A stretch of 34,563 bases of DNA from Candidatus Caldarchaeum subterraneum (GTDB taxonomy: Archaea > Thermoproteota > Nitrososphaeria_A > Caldarchaeales > Caldarchaeaceae). The position numbers were made by a program, and so were the translations under genes. Where the stretch lies: contig CALHAG010000021.1 in NCBI GenBank assembly GCA_937934305.1, positions 1 through 34,563 on the forward strand, given 5' to 3'. Positions 24,301 through 31,487 of the stretch are shown piece by piece (within the stretch, counting starts at the first letter, position 1; every line of letters begins with the position of its first letter). The notes beneath the pieces were generated by a model. That model had not been told where the DNA came from, searched no databases, and was given only the letters and a program-made list of their open reading frames with translations.

Positions 24301-25884
24301 CTCCCCATTGAATCTCGTCTTCACAAAACTGGGAACATAAGACATGTAACCATTTATCCAAAAATTGCGTCCGGTCCATCTATAAGTGGAGTTATTAGGC
24401 CGCTGAACCTGATGAGTAATGTATAGGGGAGAATAATATCCCGGATAAGCAGGGTCTCCAAGCGAGAGAACGACACCGTTCAGTAGAAACTGAATTCTAA
24501 CCCTTGCCCTCTTTATGTCTATCCCAGGCGTCAGAAGACCATTTGGCTGTGAGGCGATGTATGATGCAGCATATCTATCAGCTGGTATGAATCTAGCTGT
24601 TATTCTATACCCCGCTGCTATAGGCATGGCAAGCGTAAAACTATGATTACCGTTTACGAAATCGTATCCCCTTGAATCGGTCCAAGCCGGATACTCGAAC
24701 TTCAGCCTAGACACATACTCGATAGGCGGCGTGGGGCCTATGTACAAAACAACTCTTTCCCCTACGGGTTCTTGCAGCCCACTGGAAGGTATTATATAGA
24801 CCCCCGGCTGGACATCAGTAGGGTCGAACTTATTTAGAGGTTCCATGTATTCTTTGAAGGACTCCTCAAATTCATCTTGTACAGAAATAACAGGTGGCAA
24901 GGTTACCCCCTCGATTGGTGAACTAGTTTTCCGGATCGTTTTCTTGAACGAGGGGTCCATATCGACCCAAGAATTGTTTACAAAAGCCCTTACCCACGAG
25001 TGTCTAAGCCAGATAACATCGTTAGACGGGTCATACTGGTCAAGGAGATAGGAATAGGTCAGGATCTTTAACAGTGACTCTTTGTTCCAAACACCCAAAG
25101 TGTCCATGACGACTTTTGATTTGACACCCACTAACCCGTAGACATAACGCGCCGGAGTACCTGTGGCTCTCAGCAAAGCCACCAATAAGCTCGACTGGTC
25201 AAAGGAGTTTCCATACAAATCATAATACGTTCTGATCGGCCCTCTCATGACTCCCCAATAAGCATCAAATAAAACATTGTTTCTAACGAATTCGTACAAG
25301 GCCACACTAGTGTTTCCTAACTCTTTTGCAAGTGCATAAAACATGAAAGGAACTGGTGTATACTCATCGGAGGCTAGATCATGAACAGACTTGGGAGCAT
25401 CCATTACATCGGCGAGCTGGCTTGTTGATACAACCATTTTGAGTGTCTTTGGCGTCTTTTGCTGATTCTCCCATACTCTCACCACTATCGTGATTTCTCC
25501 GTCAAAAGTAGGTATGAAGACCATTCGCGGGTTTATTCTGCCTACTACATCGCTTCTAGAGACAACTTGTTCAAATGTTAATGACACATTTCCCTGAAGC
25601 GTCTGATTACCCTTAATCAATATCACTTGGGCATAGTATTGAAGACCTGTTTCAACATCAGTAGAGTTCACGGATATTAGGTACTTTGTCCTTTTTACAT
25701 GTGCATCCGGAATGGAGAGAGTTACAGCTGAAGCGAGAACTCCATCAATCCTCAAACCTCCAACAAACTGTAGAACATATTCTTGGGTTGAGGAGATTAT
25801 GCTGCCGCCGGAACCCCAGACAGAACCAGGAAATGTGGAAATAAATAAGAGAACCGCTAGACCAGCCACAAGTACCTTTAACAT
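21346..25884 (-). CDS. Giant cell-surface protein with transglutaminase-like domain
   Basis: This is a secreted, membrane-anchored protein of 1512 aa. Numbering is from ATG 25884, chosen because the signal peptide then begins at once and an AT-rich TATA-like run (25911-25920) lies about 30 nt upstream. An ATG at 25911 would add nine residues. Order: signal peptide (about 1-25); a beta-rich domain; a transglutaminase-like domain (about 196-313) with Ser227 in place of the catalytic Cys but with H295 and D311 kept; a long unassigned region; a coiled coil (about 825-880); a carboxypeptidase-regulatory/Big-like beta domain (about 1180-1265); an InlB-type repeat (KGWTGDITSDQ, about 1365-1430); a Thr-rich stalk (about 1432-1473); one TM helix; and a tail RRFRR plus nine prolines. 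Its role is probably adhesion or cell-envelope contact. Confidence 0.85.
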   Translation of the reverse strand: MLKVLVAGLAVLLFISTFPGSVWGSGGSIISSTQEYVLQFVGGLRIDGVLASAVTLSIPDAHVKRTKYLISVNSTDVETGLQYYAQVILIKGNQTLQGNVSLTFEQVVSRSDVVGRINPRMVFIPTFDGEITIVVRVWENQQKTPKTLKMVVSTSQLADVMDAPKSVHDLASDEYTPVPFMFYALAKELGNTSVALYEFVRNNVLFDAYWGVMRGPIRTYYDLYGNSFDQSSLLVALLRATGTPARYVYGLVGVKSKVVMDTLGVWNKESLLKILTYSYLLDQYDPSNDVIWLRHSWVRAFVNNSWVDMDPSFKKTIRKTSSPIEGVTLPPVISVQDEFEESFKEYMEPLNKFDPTDVQPGVYIIPSSGLQEPVGERVVLYIGPTPPIEYVSRLKFEYPAWTDSRGYDFVNGNHSFTLAMPIAAGYRITARFIPADRYAASYIASQPNGLLTPGIDIKRARVRIQFLLNGVVLSLGDPAYPGYYSPLYITHQVQRPNNSTYRWTGRNFWINGYMSYVPSFVKTRFNGEMGIYASSIFALTLASPELLKGMDIDEVVGRFAYVQGRLYRIGSWHLLEELANHSYVFAMYPFTITQSSAYIIGYDGRKVYLSNGGIHAQDMIAAFMIVDPFMGEVKLTREIMFKRFVYDSLMEGVAVYRSQQSSPFSTSHSFYYALTKGGRVLFATKDNVTALQGVVPQNVYNRLVELAAYGSEFYAYIPSSPASFDVLRVFATNSSSVEPIQPVVASDQYAYLYMIPNESPWEWDWGTIIQGSSDVVAGGGTGTISETNRAVAEASADSLSENTVYSTNVDETSGDPSQKLLNNYNSEASNEVSALLGQAIEAYKKGDADKFAESFAEANKKLEQSLKDLQKDLLEYQTIFALVEGKLPVYYNPDGGLMTYSQVVNLLAGMDLPKDVKEKILDNQQKYLQAYSLGYVEFNKEIDGEEYLMRVYYQTSSTYSGQGLPPLTPSKVEVTTVSGAPIGKYKIDNYDSELTKIPTTKIEFNVNPGTDIDNAVEQAVKLAQDYNGKVVSDLVNNYAQKIGAPSEVISTAAGQWIASGVIFVDPPFLELALEDSLGNIAGYHPDHGTSYSENALRYSGYGSFPKVLETFAMTPGVYFLNVYGTDEKGVDAYLHITYNWGNTKSIRTIPVHLNIGYGELVKIPVIIDNRYQLSIGQPLPGLRLNFTVDKTAVDKPTKIKGKVFDQFGSNGVPGASISISIIEPDGQIRRIANITTEQDGTFSYTLTPSKAGINYVHIIAGKEGFAPAYRMMPLAVHANLIVTGKKELVDAVKGMTLKISLPDSKKQISLKIENTTTTLRLPAGTYILTIQSPLENKGWKLETNQPIVTVKLKDKATLNLEELYTVYVQVKAETNIGQVDGSGFYKLGAKVTLKATAPQGYVFKGWTGDITSDQNPLTFTAEKPVTLRALWEPVQTKTTTITPTTTATTQATTVMTTTPPTTKTTTQYIETQSSTSTQPALIATVIILAAAAVTLVLIRRFRRPPPPPPPPP

Positions 25885-25939
25885 AATATAATCGCTATCA
25901 AAGAGATGCATAAAAAAATTTCGTAGCTACCTTGAGGAC

Positions 25940-26116
25940 ACGGCTCCAGAAGATGCCCTCAAAGTCGTTCGTGTTCCAGGAACATAATACCCAAAGGCTC
26001 AACCGGCGTGTTATCACGACACCTGCCCTGCCCCAACACCCTATTAGCAACCCTATTCACACAATGAAAGTAAGGAATACTTTGCCCTATGCTGATACAA
26101 ACAGCAAACATATAAA
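25940..26116 (+). pseudogene. Decayed 3' fragment of an EamA/DMT transporter gene
   Basis: The last part (26074-26115) reads GILCPMLIQTANI and stop in one frame. This matches the end of the intact EamA protein at 20456-21307 (GILC, then LIQTANI), with four codons lost. The DNA is 24/26 identical at 26091-26116 and 12/13 at 26073-26085. Just upstream in this frame there are stop codons. In another frame at about 25990-26030 the string QRLNRRVITTPALP loosely resembles QGRLDEAGVLSSLYP, which would mean a frameshifted remnant. Only the last 45 bp are certain; the 5' limit is a guess. The 230-bp stretch holds nothing else I can support except the tRNA promoter. Confidence 0.6.
26091..26116 (+). 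repeat. Right copy of the 26-bp direct repeat, overlapping the tRNA promoter
   Basis: It matches 21283-21308 at 24 of 26 positions. A T-to-A change turns CATTTAAA into CATATAAA, which is a good TATA box (26109-26118) about 30 nt before the tRNA-Asn gene. The remnant may thus have been kept as, or recruited to be, the tRNA promoter. Confidence 0.75.
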
Positions 26117-26142
26117 AAACAACCATATCACGAAAAACCGTG

Positions 26143-26216
26143 GCCGGGGTAGCTCAGCCTGGTAGAGCGGCGGGCTGTTAACCCGTCGGTCAGCGGTTCA
26201 AATCCGCTCCCCGGCG
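26143..26216 (+). tRNA. tRNA-Asn (anticodon GTT)
   Basis: A complete cloverleaf can be folded by hand. The acceptor stem is GCCGGGG (26143-26149) with CCCCGGC (26209-26215), and the discriminator base is G26216. The D arm contains AGCTCAGCCTGGTAGAGC. The anticodon stem 26170-26174/26182-26186 has a 7-nt loop with GTT at 26177-26179. The T arm is AGCGG-TTCAAAT-CCGCT. There is no intron and CCA is not encoded. The convergent HsdR_N-like gene ends 3 nt beyond it. Confidence 0.98.
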
Positions 26217-26219
26217 CAA

Positions 26220-27116
26220 CTAAGCCAAAAACACAACATCAGGCTTTACACCGCAAATCTCAAGCAATCTACGTGTGTGACGTAAAATGTCCCTAGCACT
26301 AAAATGCGTCTCGACATAGACGGAACCTACCTTTTTTGAAAACCTAAATTTTTTACCATCCTCATGCTCTGGGTGCGTGTTGACGAGGTAACTGTCACCC
26401 CTGCTGGTTTTGATTGGTAGATTGGTTAGTTTGTTTGTTGCATTAAGCCATTCAACGGTGGAGGTTAAGATGTCTTTCCAAGACCTCAGTGGATGGGATT
26501 TTCCATCGGGAAAAATGATTTTTTTGTATCGCAGTGTGTCTCCCGGTTTTTGTGATATTCGTGTGAGAGGTGTACCATGTGGTGGCTGTGTGGTCTTAGG
26601 GGGTTCGATTTGTGGGGGTGCAGCCTCTGTGATGCCCGCGTATCGCATTATGGTGAATGCTCTTCTTATGACTTCGCCTGCATTCATCGACTGAATATCC
26701 CATTCAACTATCTTTTTGTCCTGTAGAGGTTTCTGAATGCTTGTGTCATAGACCTCCCATCGGGAGCCGTCTGTTGCTATGAAGTATCTCACCCCCTCGG
26801 AGACACAGTAGGAAATTTGTTGCAGCAAATCCTCCTGCTTACCCAGAGCCTTCGCACCTACGAAAGCCAGCCTCTGACCGCCGTGGAGTAGAGCGTAGTC
26901 AGGCCGCCCCGCCTGTGTCGAGACCTCAGGCCTAACAAGCTCGGGGTTTTCAGTGTCCCATCCAAGGGCCCTCAGCAAGGGGTCTATCAACACATACCGT
27001 GTCAAAGCCTCGCTTGACTGAAGCTCCTTCTGATAATCTTGAATACGTTTCTTAAGCCGGTCAACAAGGGAAACAAGCTCCTGAAGCATCGTAAAAGGAG
27101 CTGTGTATCCACCCAT
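26220..27116 (-). CDS. Orphan HsdR_N-like protein (type I restriction R-subunit nuclease fold)
   Basis: This is a 298-aa protein. The N-terminal coiled coil (about 10-35) is followed by a domain with PLLRALGWD and ELVRPEV. RPDYAL (71-76) and FVGAKAL (85-91) then match the PD-(D/E)xK core of HsdR_N proteins. The usual E-x-K reads G87-A-K89, so the catalytic acid is missing. No helicase domain follows, and no methylase or specificity subunit is near. Residues 190-298 form a second conserved-looking domain that I cannot name (FPDGKSHPLRSWKDIL, then HFSARDILRHTRRLL). An ATG at 27089 is an alternative start, about 28 nt after CATATATGG. A nucleic-acid-binding role without cleavage is inference. 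Confidence 0.75.
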   Translation of the reverse strand: MGGYTAPFTMLQELVSLVDRLKKRIQDYQKELQSSEALTRYVLIDPLLRALGWDTENPELVRPEVSTQAGRPDYALLHGGQRLAFVGAKALGKQEDLLQQISYCVSEGVRYFIATDGSRWEVYDTSIQKPLQDKKIVEWDIQSMNAGEVIRRAFTIMRYAGITEAAPPQIEPPKTTQPPHGTPLTRISQKPGDTLRYKKIIFPDGKSHPLRSWKDILTSTVEWLNATNKLTNLPIKTSRGDSYLVNTHPEHEDGKKFRFSKKVGSVYVETHFSARDILRHTRRLLEICGVKPDVVFLA

Positions 27117-27184
27117 ATATGCGTATTGTCTGTATCGATTTTACGCCGGGTAGTTGTTGAAAGATTAAATTATTGTGGATAGTG

Positions 27185-27592
27185 ATGTCTTCTGGTTTGG
27201 GTGAAGCTCAGTTCGAGATAATTCTCGACCATTACCGTAACCCGCGTAACTATGGAGAGCTGAGTGACGCGTCTGTGAAGGTGAAAGACTCGAACCCTCT
27301 ATGCGGCGATGTGGTGGAGGTTTTTCTCAAGATAAACAGCGACGGCGTGGTTGAGAAGGCGACGTTTCGGGGCCATGGCTGCGCGATTAGCCAAGCCTCG
27401 GCATCGATGCTGATAGAGTCTATTCAGGGCAAGAAACTCGATGAACTCAGGAACCTTGACAAACAACATATCTTTGAGATGCTGGGGATTGAGGTGGGGC
27501 CTGTGAGGGTGAAATGCGCCCTACTTCCGCTAAAGGCTCTCAAAGCCGCTGTCTACAGCTACCTCGGGCTGAAGCTCGAGGAAGAAGAGTAG
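27185..27592 (+). CDS. U-type iron-sulfur cluster scaffold (SufU/IscU-like)
   Basis: This 135-aa protein, on which Fe-S clusters are assembled, has the three cluster cysteines C40 (NPLCGD, with Asp42), C66 (GHGCAISQASASM) and C111 (RVKCALLPLKAL). DHYRNPRNYGEL at the N terminus is the family's opening. I choose ATG 27185; in-frame TTG 27173 and GTG 27182 are upstream but add residues the family lacks. No cysteine desulfurase or SufBCD gene is in the window, so it stands apart from its usual partners. SufU can also act as a zinc-dependent sulfur acceptor, which the sequence does not decide. Confidence 0.92.
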   Translation: MSSGLGEAQFEIILDHYRNPRNYGELSDASVKVKDSNPLCGDVVEVFLKINSDGVVEKATFRGHGCAISQASASMLIESIQGKKLDELRNLDKQHIFEMLGIEVGPVRVKCALLPLKALKAAVYSYLGLKLEEEE

Positions 27593-27619
27593 CTTTTATC
27601 TCCCCATGACATCATCCAT

Positions 27620-28786
27620 TTGTTGAAGCTGGTTAAAGACCCTGTCCACGGCTACATCACCATCTCCGATGAAGAAAGAAAGCTCGTCGACTCCGCGGCG
27701 GTCCAGAGGCTGCGAAGAATAAGCCAGTTGCCTCTTGTCTATCTTGTTTATCCCGGGGCCCGTCACAGCCGCTTCGACCACTCCCTCGGCTGCATGCATC
27801 TTGCTGGAGAGTTCGCCGACCACCTGAACCTCGACACCCATGAGAGAAACCTTCTCAGAGCATCGGCTCTTCTACACGACATCGGCCATACACCGTTTTC
27901 ACACCTCTTCGAGCAGCTTCTCATGGAGAAGGGGCTGAGCCACGAGGACATGAGCATCAAAATAGTGCAAGAAGATGATGAGATAGCCTCTGCGCTGGAG
28001 GCCATGGGACTCGATGTGAAAGAGGTTGTGGATGTTCTGCGAGGCAGGTCCCGGCTAAGCGGCCTCGTCTCAGGCCCCCTTGACGTGGACCGCTTGGATT
28101 TTCTGCTCAGAGACGCCTACTTCACCGGCGCAACCTATGGCGTAGTAGATGTCCGACGAATCATAAGACTCACCCGTCTTCTAGAGGATGGGCCAGCCGT
28201 AGACAGCAGAGGAATCGGAGTGGTCGAGGAGCTCGCCATAGCCCGCTATCACTCCTTCATCAACATCTACTTCCACCACGCGGCGAGAGCGGCTCAACAT
28301 CTTCTCCTCAGAGCGGCCAAAATGCTCGAAGACGAGCTTGACTACAGCACAATGACAGTTCAAGAATATCTCCAACACGACGACTACACAACATGGTGCC
28401 TGATAAGGAGCAGGGAGAAAAGCAGACCATACATCAAAATGCTTGAAAAAAGAATTTTGCCGAAGAGAGTTTTTGAGCAGAAATTTCTCGGCGAGAATGG
28501 TCCGCGGATAAATTACTCAGATATTTCTCTGCTTGAGAGGCTGATTGCCGAGGAGGCTGGAACCGAGCCTATGAAAATCTATGTGGACTACAGCTACGCT
28601 CCTCCGCTAACCAAATACGGGCCCGGAGAAGTTAGAATCCATCCACCCCCCGATACAGATTCATGGATTATTCAGCAACTCTCTAAGCCCTTGAAGCTGG
28701 TGAGGGTTTACGTTGAGCGTGAAGCTGCAGAACTTGACAGAGTTCGAAAGGCCGCGGAAAAAATTATCGACTCAGAGACGGTATAA
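27620..28786 (+). CDS. HD-superfamily phosphohydrolase (SAMHD1/dGTPase-like, COG1078 type)
   Basis: This is a 388-aa metal-dependent phosphohydrolase. The HD residues are H49 and the RFDH motif (51-54), H86-D87 in LLHDIGHTPFSH, and the distal aspartates in GPLDVDRLDFLLRDA (155-160). The start KLVKDPVHGYI is the hallmark of COG1078 proteins. Relatives hydrolyse dNTPs, and thymidylate kinase next door supports a dNTP-pool role (inference). The start is a TTG (27620, or the adjacent 27623), about 25 nt after CTTTTATC (27593-27600). The 3' end overlaps tmk by 23 nt on the opposite strand. Confidence 0.92.
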   Translation: MLKLVKDPVHGYITISDEERKLVDSAAVQRLRRISQLPLVYLVYPGARHSRFDHSLGCMHLAGEFADHLNLDTHERNLLRASALLHDIGHTPFSHLFEQLLMEKGLSHEDMSIKIVQEDDEIASALEAMGLDVKEVVDVLRGRSRLSGLVSGPLDVDRLDFLLRDAYFTGATYGVVDVRRIIRLTRLLEDGPAVDSRGIGVVEELAIARYHSFINIYFHHAARAAQHLLLRAAKMLEDELDYSTMTVQEYLQHDDYTTWCLIRSREKSRPYIKMLEKRILPKRVFEQKFLGENGPRINYSDISLLERLIAEEAGTEPMKIYVDYSYAPPLTKYGPGEVRIHPPPDTDSWIIQQLSKPLKLVRVYVEREAAELDRVRKAAEKIIDSETV

Positions 28787-29360
28787 ATCGTGAAAGCTTT
28801 TCCACCATGGCCTCTGCGACAGCATCCACTGGCTGCTCACCGTCGACCACTAGAACCCTCCGAAAATCGTGCAGAACCCTGCTGTAGGCGTTTTTCACCT
28901 TTCTCAGGAAAACCATGTTTTCGTATCTCTGGGATTTTTTCCTAAGCCTCTTAAGCGCAGTCTCGGGGCTGATGTCTATGTATACGATGATGTCGGGTTT
29001 GACGGCGAAGCGGTTGATCTCGTATACCCAGTTCCTCAGACCCAACGCAGCCGATTGATAGGCGAGAGAAGATACGACGGAGCGGTCGGAGACTATATAG
29101 ACACCTGATTGCTTGGCTGAGATAATTTTTTCCCTCAGTGTTAGCCTGTCGGCTGCGAATAGAAGAGCCAAAACCTCTTCAGAAATGTTAACCCGTTTCG
29201 CCAAAGCCTCCCTGATGAGCCCTCCGATTTTCCCATCGGTGGGCTCGTGTACATTCATCACTCTTAAACCATGTTTCATCAACTTCCGTGCGAGGAGCTT
29301 CGCCTGTGTCGTTTTTCCCGCACCGTCTATTCCCTCGACCGCTATGTAGAATGATTTCAA
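28764..29360 (-). CDS. tmk: Thymidylate kinase
   Basis: This 198-aa kinase phosphorylates dTMP to dTDP. It has the P-loop EGIDGAGKTT (9-18), the nucleobase loop HEPTDG, the catalytic DR motif in VSDRSVVSSLAYQ and an Arg-containing LID region (RLRKKSQRYEN). The start is TTG 29360, about 27 nt from the AT-rich box shared with ilvD, so it is probably leaderless. The length is normal for archaeal Tmk. Its 3' end overlaps the HD phosphohydrolase gene by 23 nt in convergent orientation, so the mRNAs could pair. Confidence 0.95.
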   Translation of the reverse strand: MKSFYIAVEGIDGAGKTTQAKLLARKLMKHGLRVMNVHEPTDGKIGGLIREALAKRVNISEEVLALLFAADRLTLREKIISAKQSGVYIVSDRSVVSSLAYQSAALGLRNWVYEINRFAVKPDIIVYIDISPETALKRLRKKSQRYENMVFLRKVKNAYSRVLHDFRRVLVVDGEQPVDAVAEAMVEKLSRFIPSLSR

Positions 29361-29381
29361 CGACCCAATACCTTTTTACGC

Positions 29382-29393
29382 AAAATTTAAATG
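29382..29393. promoter_or_regulatory. Bidirectional AT box between tmk and ilvD
   Basis: AAAATTTAAATG contains AAATTTAAAT, which reads ATTTAAATTT on the other strand. It is centred about 27 nt from the tmk TTG (minus) and from the ilvD ATG at 29415 (plus). One element seems to serve as TATA box for both genes. Confidence 0.5.
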
Positions 29394-29414
29394 CGGATTG
29401 ACATGTTCTGCGCC

Positions 29415-31082
29415 ATGGTTCGCCGTCTGTATAGTCATGAGGTGACTGAGGGCCCTGAGCGGGCTCCTCACCGTGCTATGCTTCGTGCTGTTGGTTTGAG
29501 AGATGAAGATTTTGGCAAACCTTTCATCGGGGTCGTCAGCACGGGTAACGAGGTGACGCCATGCAATCTACATCTCACAGACCTTGCGAAAGAGGCGAGG
29601 AGAGGTGTTTGGGAAAACAACGGTGTGGGTATAGAGTTCACCACTATCGCGGTTAGCGATGGAATCTCTATGAACACCGAGGGGATGAAGGGCTCGCTTG
29701 TGAGTCGTGAGGTAATCGCTGACTCGATTGAGGTTGAGTGTTTTGCGGAGCGGTTTGATGGTTTGGTGGGAATTGCGGGATGCGATAAAAGCCTTCCCGG
29801 AACAGTGATGGCCATGGCGCGTCTCAACATACCCTCAGTCTTCCTCTACGGTGGAACAATTCTCCCCGGAAAATACATGGGTCGGGATGTAACTATTCAG
29901 GATGTTTACGAAGCGGTCGGCAGCTACAGCACGGGCCAGATGACGCTCCAGCAGCTGATTGAGCTGGAGAAAGTCGCCTGCCCGACGGAGGGCTCCTGCG
30001 CAGGGCTCTACACAGCCAACACCATGGCCTCGGCTATAGAGGCTCTCGGCATGTCTCTCCCCGGCACTGCCTCAATCCCGGCCGTGGACCAGAGAATCTA
30101 TGATGCGGCGTATAGGTCGGGTGCTCAGGTTCTAAAACTTTTGGAAAACGGAATAAAACCACGCGACATAATGACATACGAGGCGTTTGAAAACGCTATA
30201 ACAGTCGTCTGCGCCATGGGCGGCTCAACGAATGCTGTTCTTCATCTACCAGCCATGGCTTATGAAGCCGGTGTAAAGCTCGACATAGATGTCTTCGACA
30301 AAATCAGCAGAAGGACGCCTCACATAGCCGACATGAGGCCCGGCGGCCGGTTTGTGATGGTTGACTTGGACAGGGTAGGGGGTGTGCCGGTTGTTTTGAA
30401 AAAGCTTCTGGATGCTGGCCTCCTCCATGGAGACTGCCTAACTGTCACAGGCAAAACTTTGGCAGAAAACCTTAGGGAGATGAAGATAGGTGATGGCGGA
30501 GAAGTTGTGAGGCCTCTGTCCAACCCGATACATCCAACAGGCGGCATCGCAATACTGAAGGGAAACCTAGCCCCGGAAGGAGCTGTGGTAAAGTCTACAG
30601 CCTCGGCTGTGCAGCATTTCAAAGGCCCAGCCAGAGTGTTCAACTCCGAGGAGGAGGCTTACAGAGCCCTGCTGAAGAGAGAAATTCACCCGGGCGACGT
30701 CATAGTAATCCGGTATGAGGGGCCGAAGGGCGGGCCCGGGATGAGGGAGATGCTCGCTGTCACAGCAATAGTTGTGGGGCAGGGGTTGAAGGAAAAAGTA
30801 GCCCTCTTGACCGACGGCCGCTTCTCCGGAGCAACACATGGGCTAATGGTTGGACATATCTCGCCGGAGGCCGCCGTGGGCGGGCCAATCGCCGCATTGA
30901 GAGACGGCGACATAGTGGAAATAGATGTGCCAAACCGTAAACTATCCGTCGAGCTCTCCGACGAAGAAATACGGAAAAGGATGGAGAACTGGACACCGCC
31001 CCCGCCAAAGTATACACGAGGCGTGTTAGCCAAGTACGCCAAGCTGGTGGGCTCGGCGAGCAGGGGAGCCGTCTGCGGATAA
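29415..31082 (+). CDS. ilvD: Dihydroxy-acid dehydratase
   Basis: This 555-aa Fe-S enzyme of the valine/isoleucine pathway dehydrates 2,3-dihydroxy acids to 2-oxo acids. Cluster cysteines lie in [21 protein letters not shown] and [15 protein letters not shown]. The C-terminal signature is [21 protein letters not shown] choose ATG 29415 because the AT box is about 27 nt upstream and the protein then starts near the conserved [11 protein letters not shown]. An ATG at 29391 would overlap that box. No other ilv gene is near, although the threonine dehydratase-like enzyme (8562) would feed the same pathway. Confidence 0.96.
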   Translation: MVRRLYSHEVTEGPERAPHRAMLRAVGLRDEDFGKPFIGVVSTGNEVTPCNLHLTDLAKEARRGVWENNGVGIEFTTIAVSDGISMNTEGMKGSLVSREVIADSIEVECFAERFDGLVGIAGCDKSLPGTVMAMARLNIPSVFLYGGTILPGKYMGRDVTIQDVYEAVGSYSTGQMTLQQLIELEKVACPTEGSCAGLYTANTMASAIEALGMSLPGTASIPAVDQRIYDAAYRSGAQVLKLLENGIKPRDIMTYEAFENAITVVCAMGGSTNAVLHLPAMAYEAGVKLDIDVFDKISRRTPHIADMRPGGRFVMVDLDRVGGVPVVLKKLLDAGLLHGDCLTVTGKTLAENLREMKIGDGGEVVRPLSNPIHPTGGIAILKGNLAPEGAVVKSTASAVQHFKGPARVFNSEEEAYRALLKREIHPGDVIVIRYEGPKGGPGMREMLAVTAIVVGQGLKEKVALLTDGRFSGATHGLMVGHISPEAAVGGPIAALRDGDIVEIDVPNRKLSVELSDEEIRKRMENWTPPPPKYTRGVLAKYAKLVGSASRGAVCG

Positions 31083-31093
31083 CGGCTTAAAAC

Positions 31094-31104
31094 TCTTTAT
31101 AAAA
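31094..31104 (+). promoter_or_regulatory. Promoter of the UPF0147 gene
   Basis: CTTTATAAAAG is centred about 47 nt before the ATG at 31146. This gives a leader of about 20 nt that carries GAGGTGG (31130-31136) as a Shine-Dalgarno. It is one of the few leadered first genes here. Confidence 0.55.
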
Positions 31105-31145
31105 GTATCAGCAGTGTTACCGCGGGTTGATGAGGTGGATGACGA

Positions 31146-31427
31146 ATGGCTCAGGCCGGCGCCGATTGGGAGTCAAAGAGGCAGCAAGTTGTTCAGATAC
31201 TCGAGACAATCATAAACGACGCGGACACCCCGCGCAACATCCGCAGAATCGCTAAACAGGCCTCGACAGAGCTTTTCAACGAAAAACTCAGGCCAGCCGT
31301 CAGAGCAGCCAACTCCATCGAGCTCATCGAAGAAATCATAAACGACCCCAACATGCCATCCTTCACACGCACACAGCTCTGGATGGCAATAAGCATACTA
31401 GAAACCATTAGATCATCCCAGACTTAG
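31146..31427 (+). CDS. UPF0147 family protein
   Basis: This is a 93-aa, nearly all-helical archaeal protein of unknown function. The family pattern is clear: DADTPRNIRRIAKQA in the first half, then AVRAANSIELIEEIINDPNMPSFTRTQLW, and a closing ISILETI. The helical repeat arrangement suggests a small HEAT-like protein-binding unit (inference). It is found across archaea, often as a single copy. It has its own promoter and a strong Shine-Dalgarno. Confidence 0.9.
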   Translation: MAQAGADWESKRQQVVQILETIINDADTPRNIRRIAKQASTELFNEKLRPAVRAANSIELIEEIINDPNMPSFTRTQLWMAISILETIRSSQT

Positions 31428-31487
31428 AATATGTAAAAAGGTAAAAATTACACGTAAACAGAAGTAGAACAAACACATCGACGGAGA

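Noticed and set aside
25932-26165. 77-aa plus-strand frame ending inside tRNA-Asn
   Set aside because: It overlaps the tRNA and reads through the decayed EamA fragment in a mixed frame; no start signal.
26220-27116. A type I restriction-modification system
   Set aside because: Only an HsdR_N-like domain is present, with a broken catalytic motif and no methylase, specificity or helicase gene.
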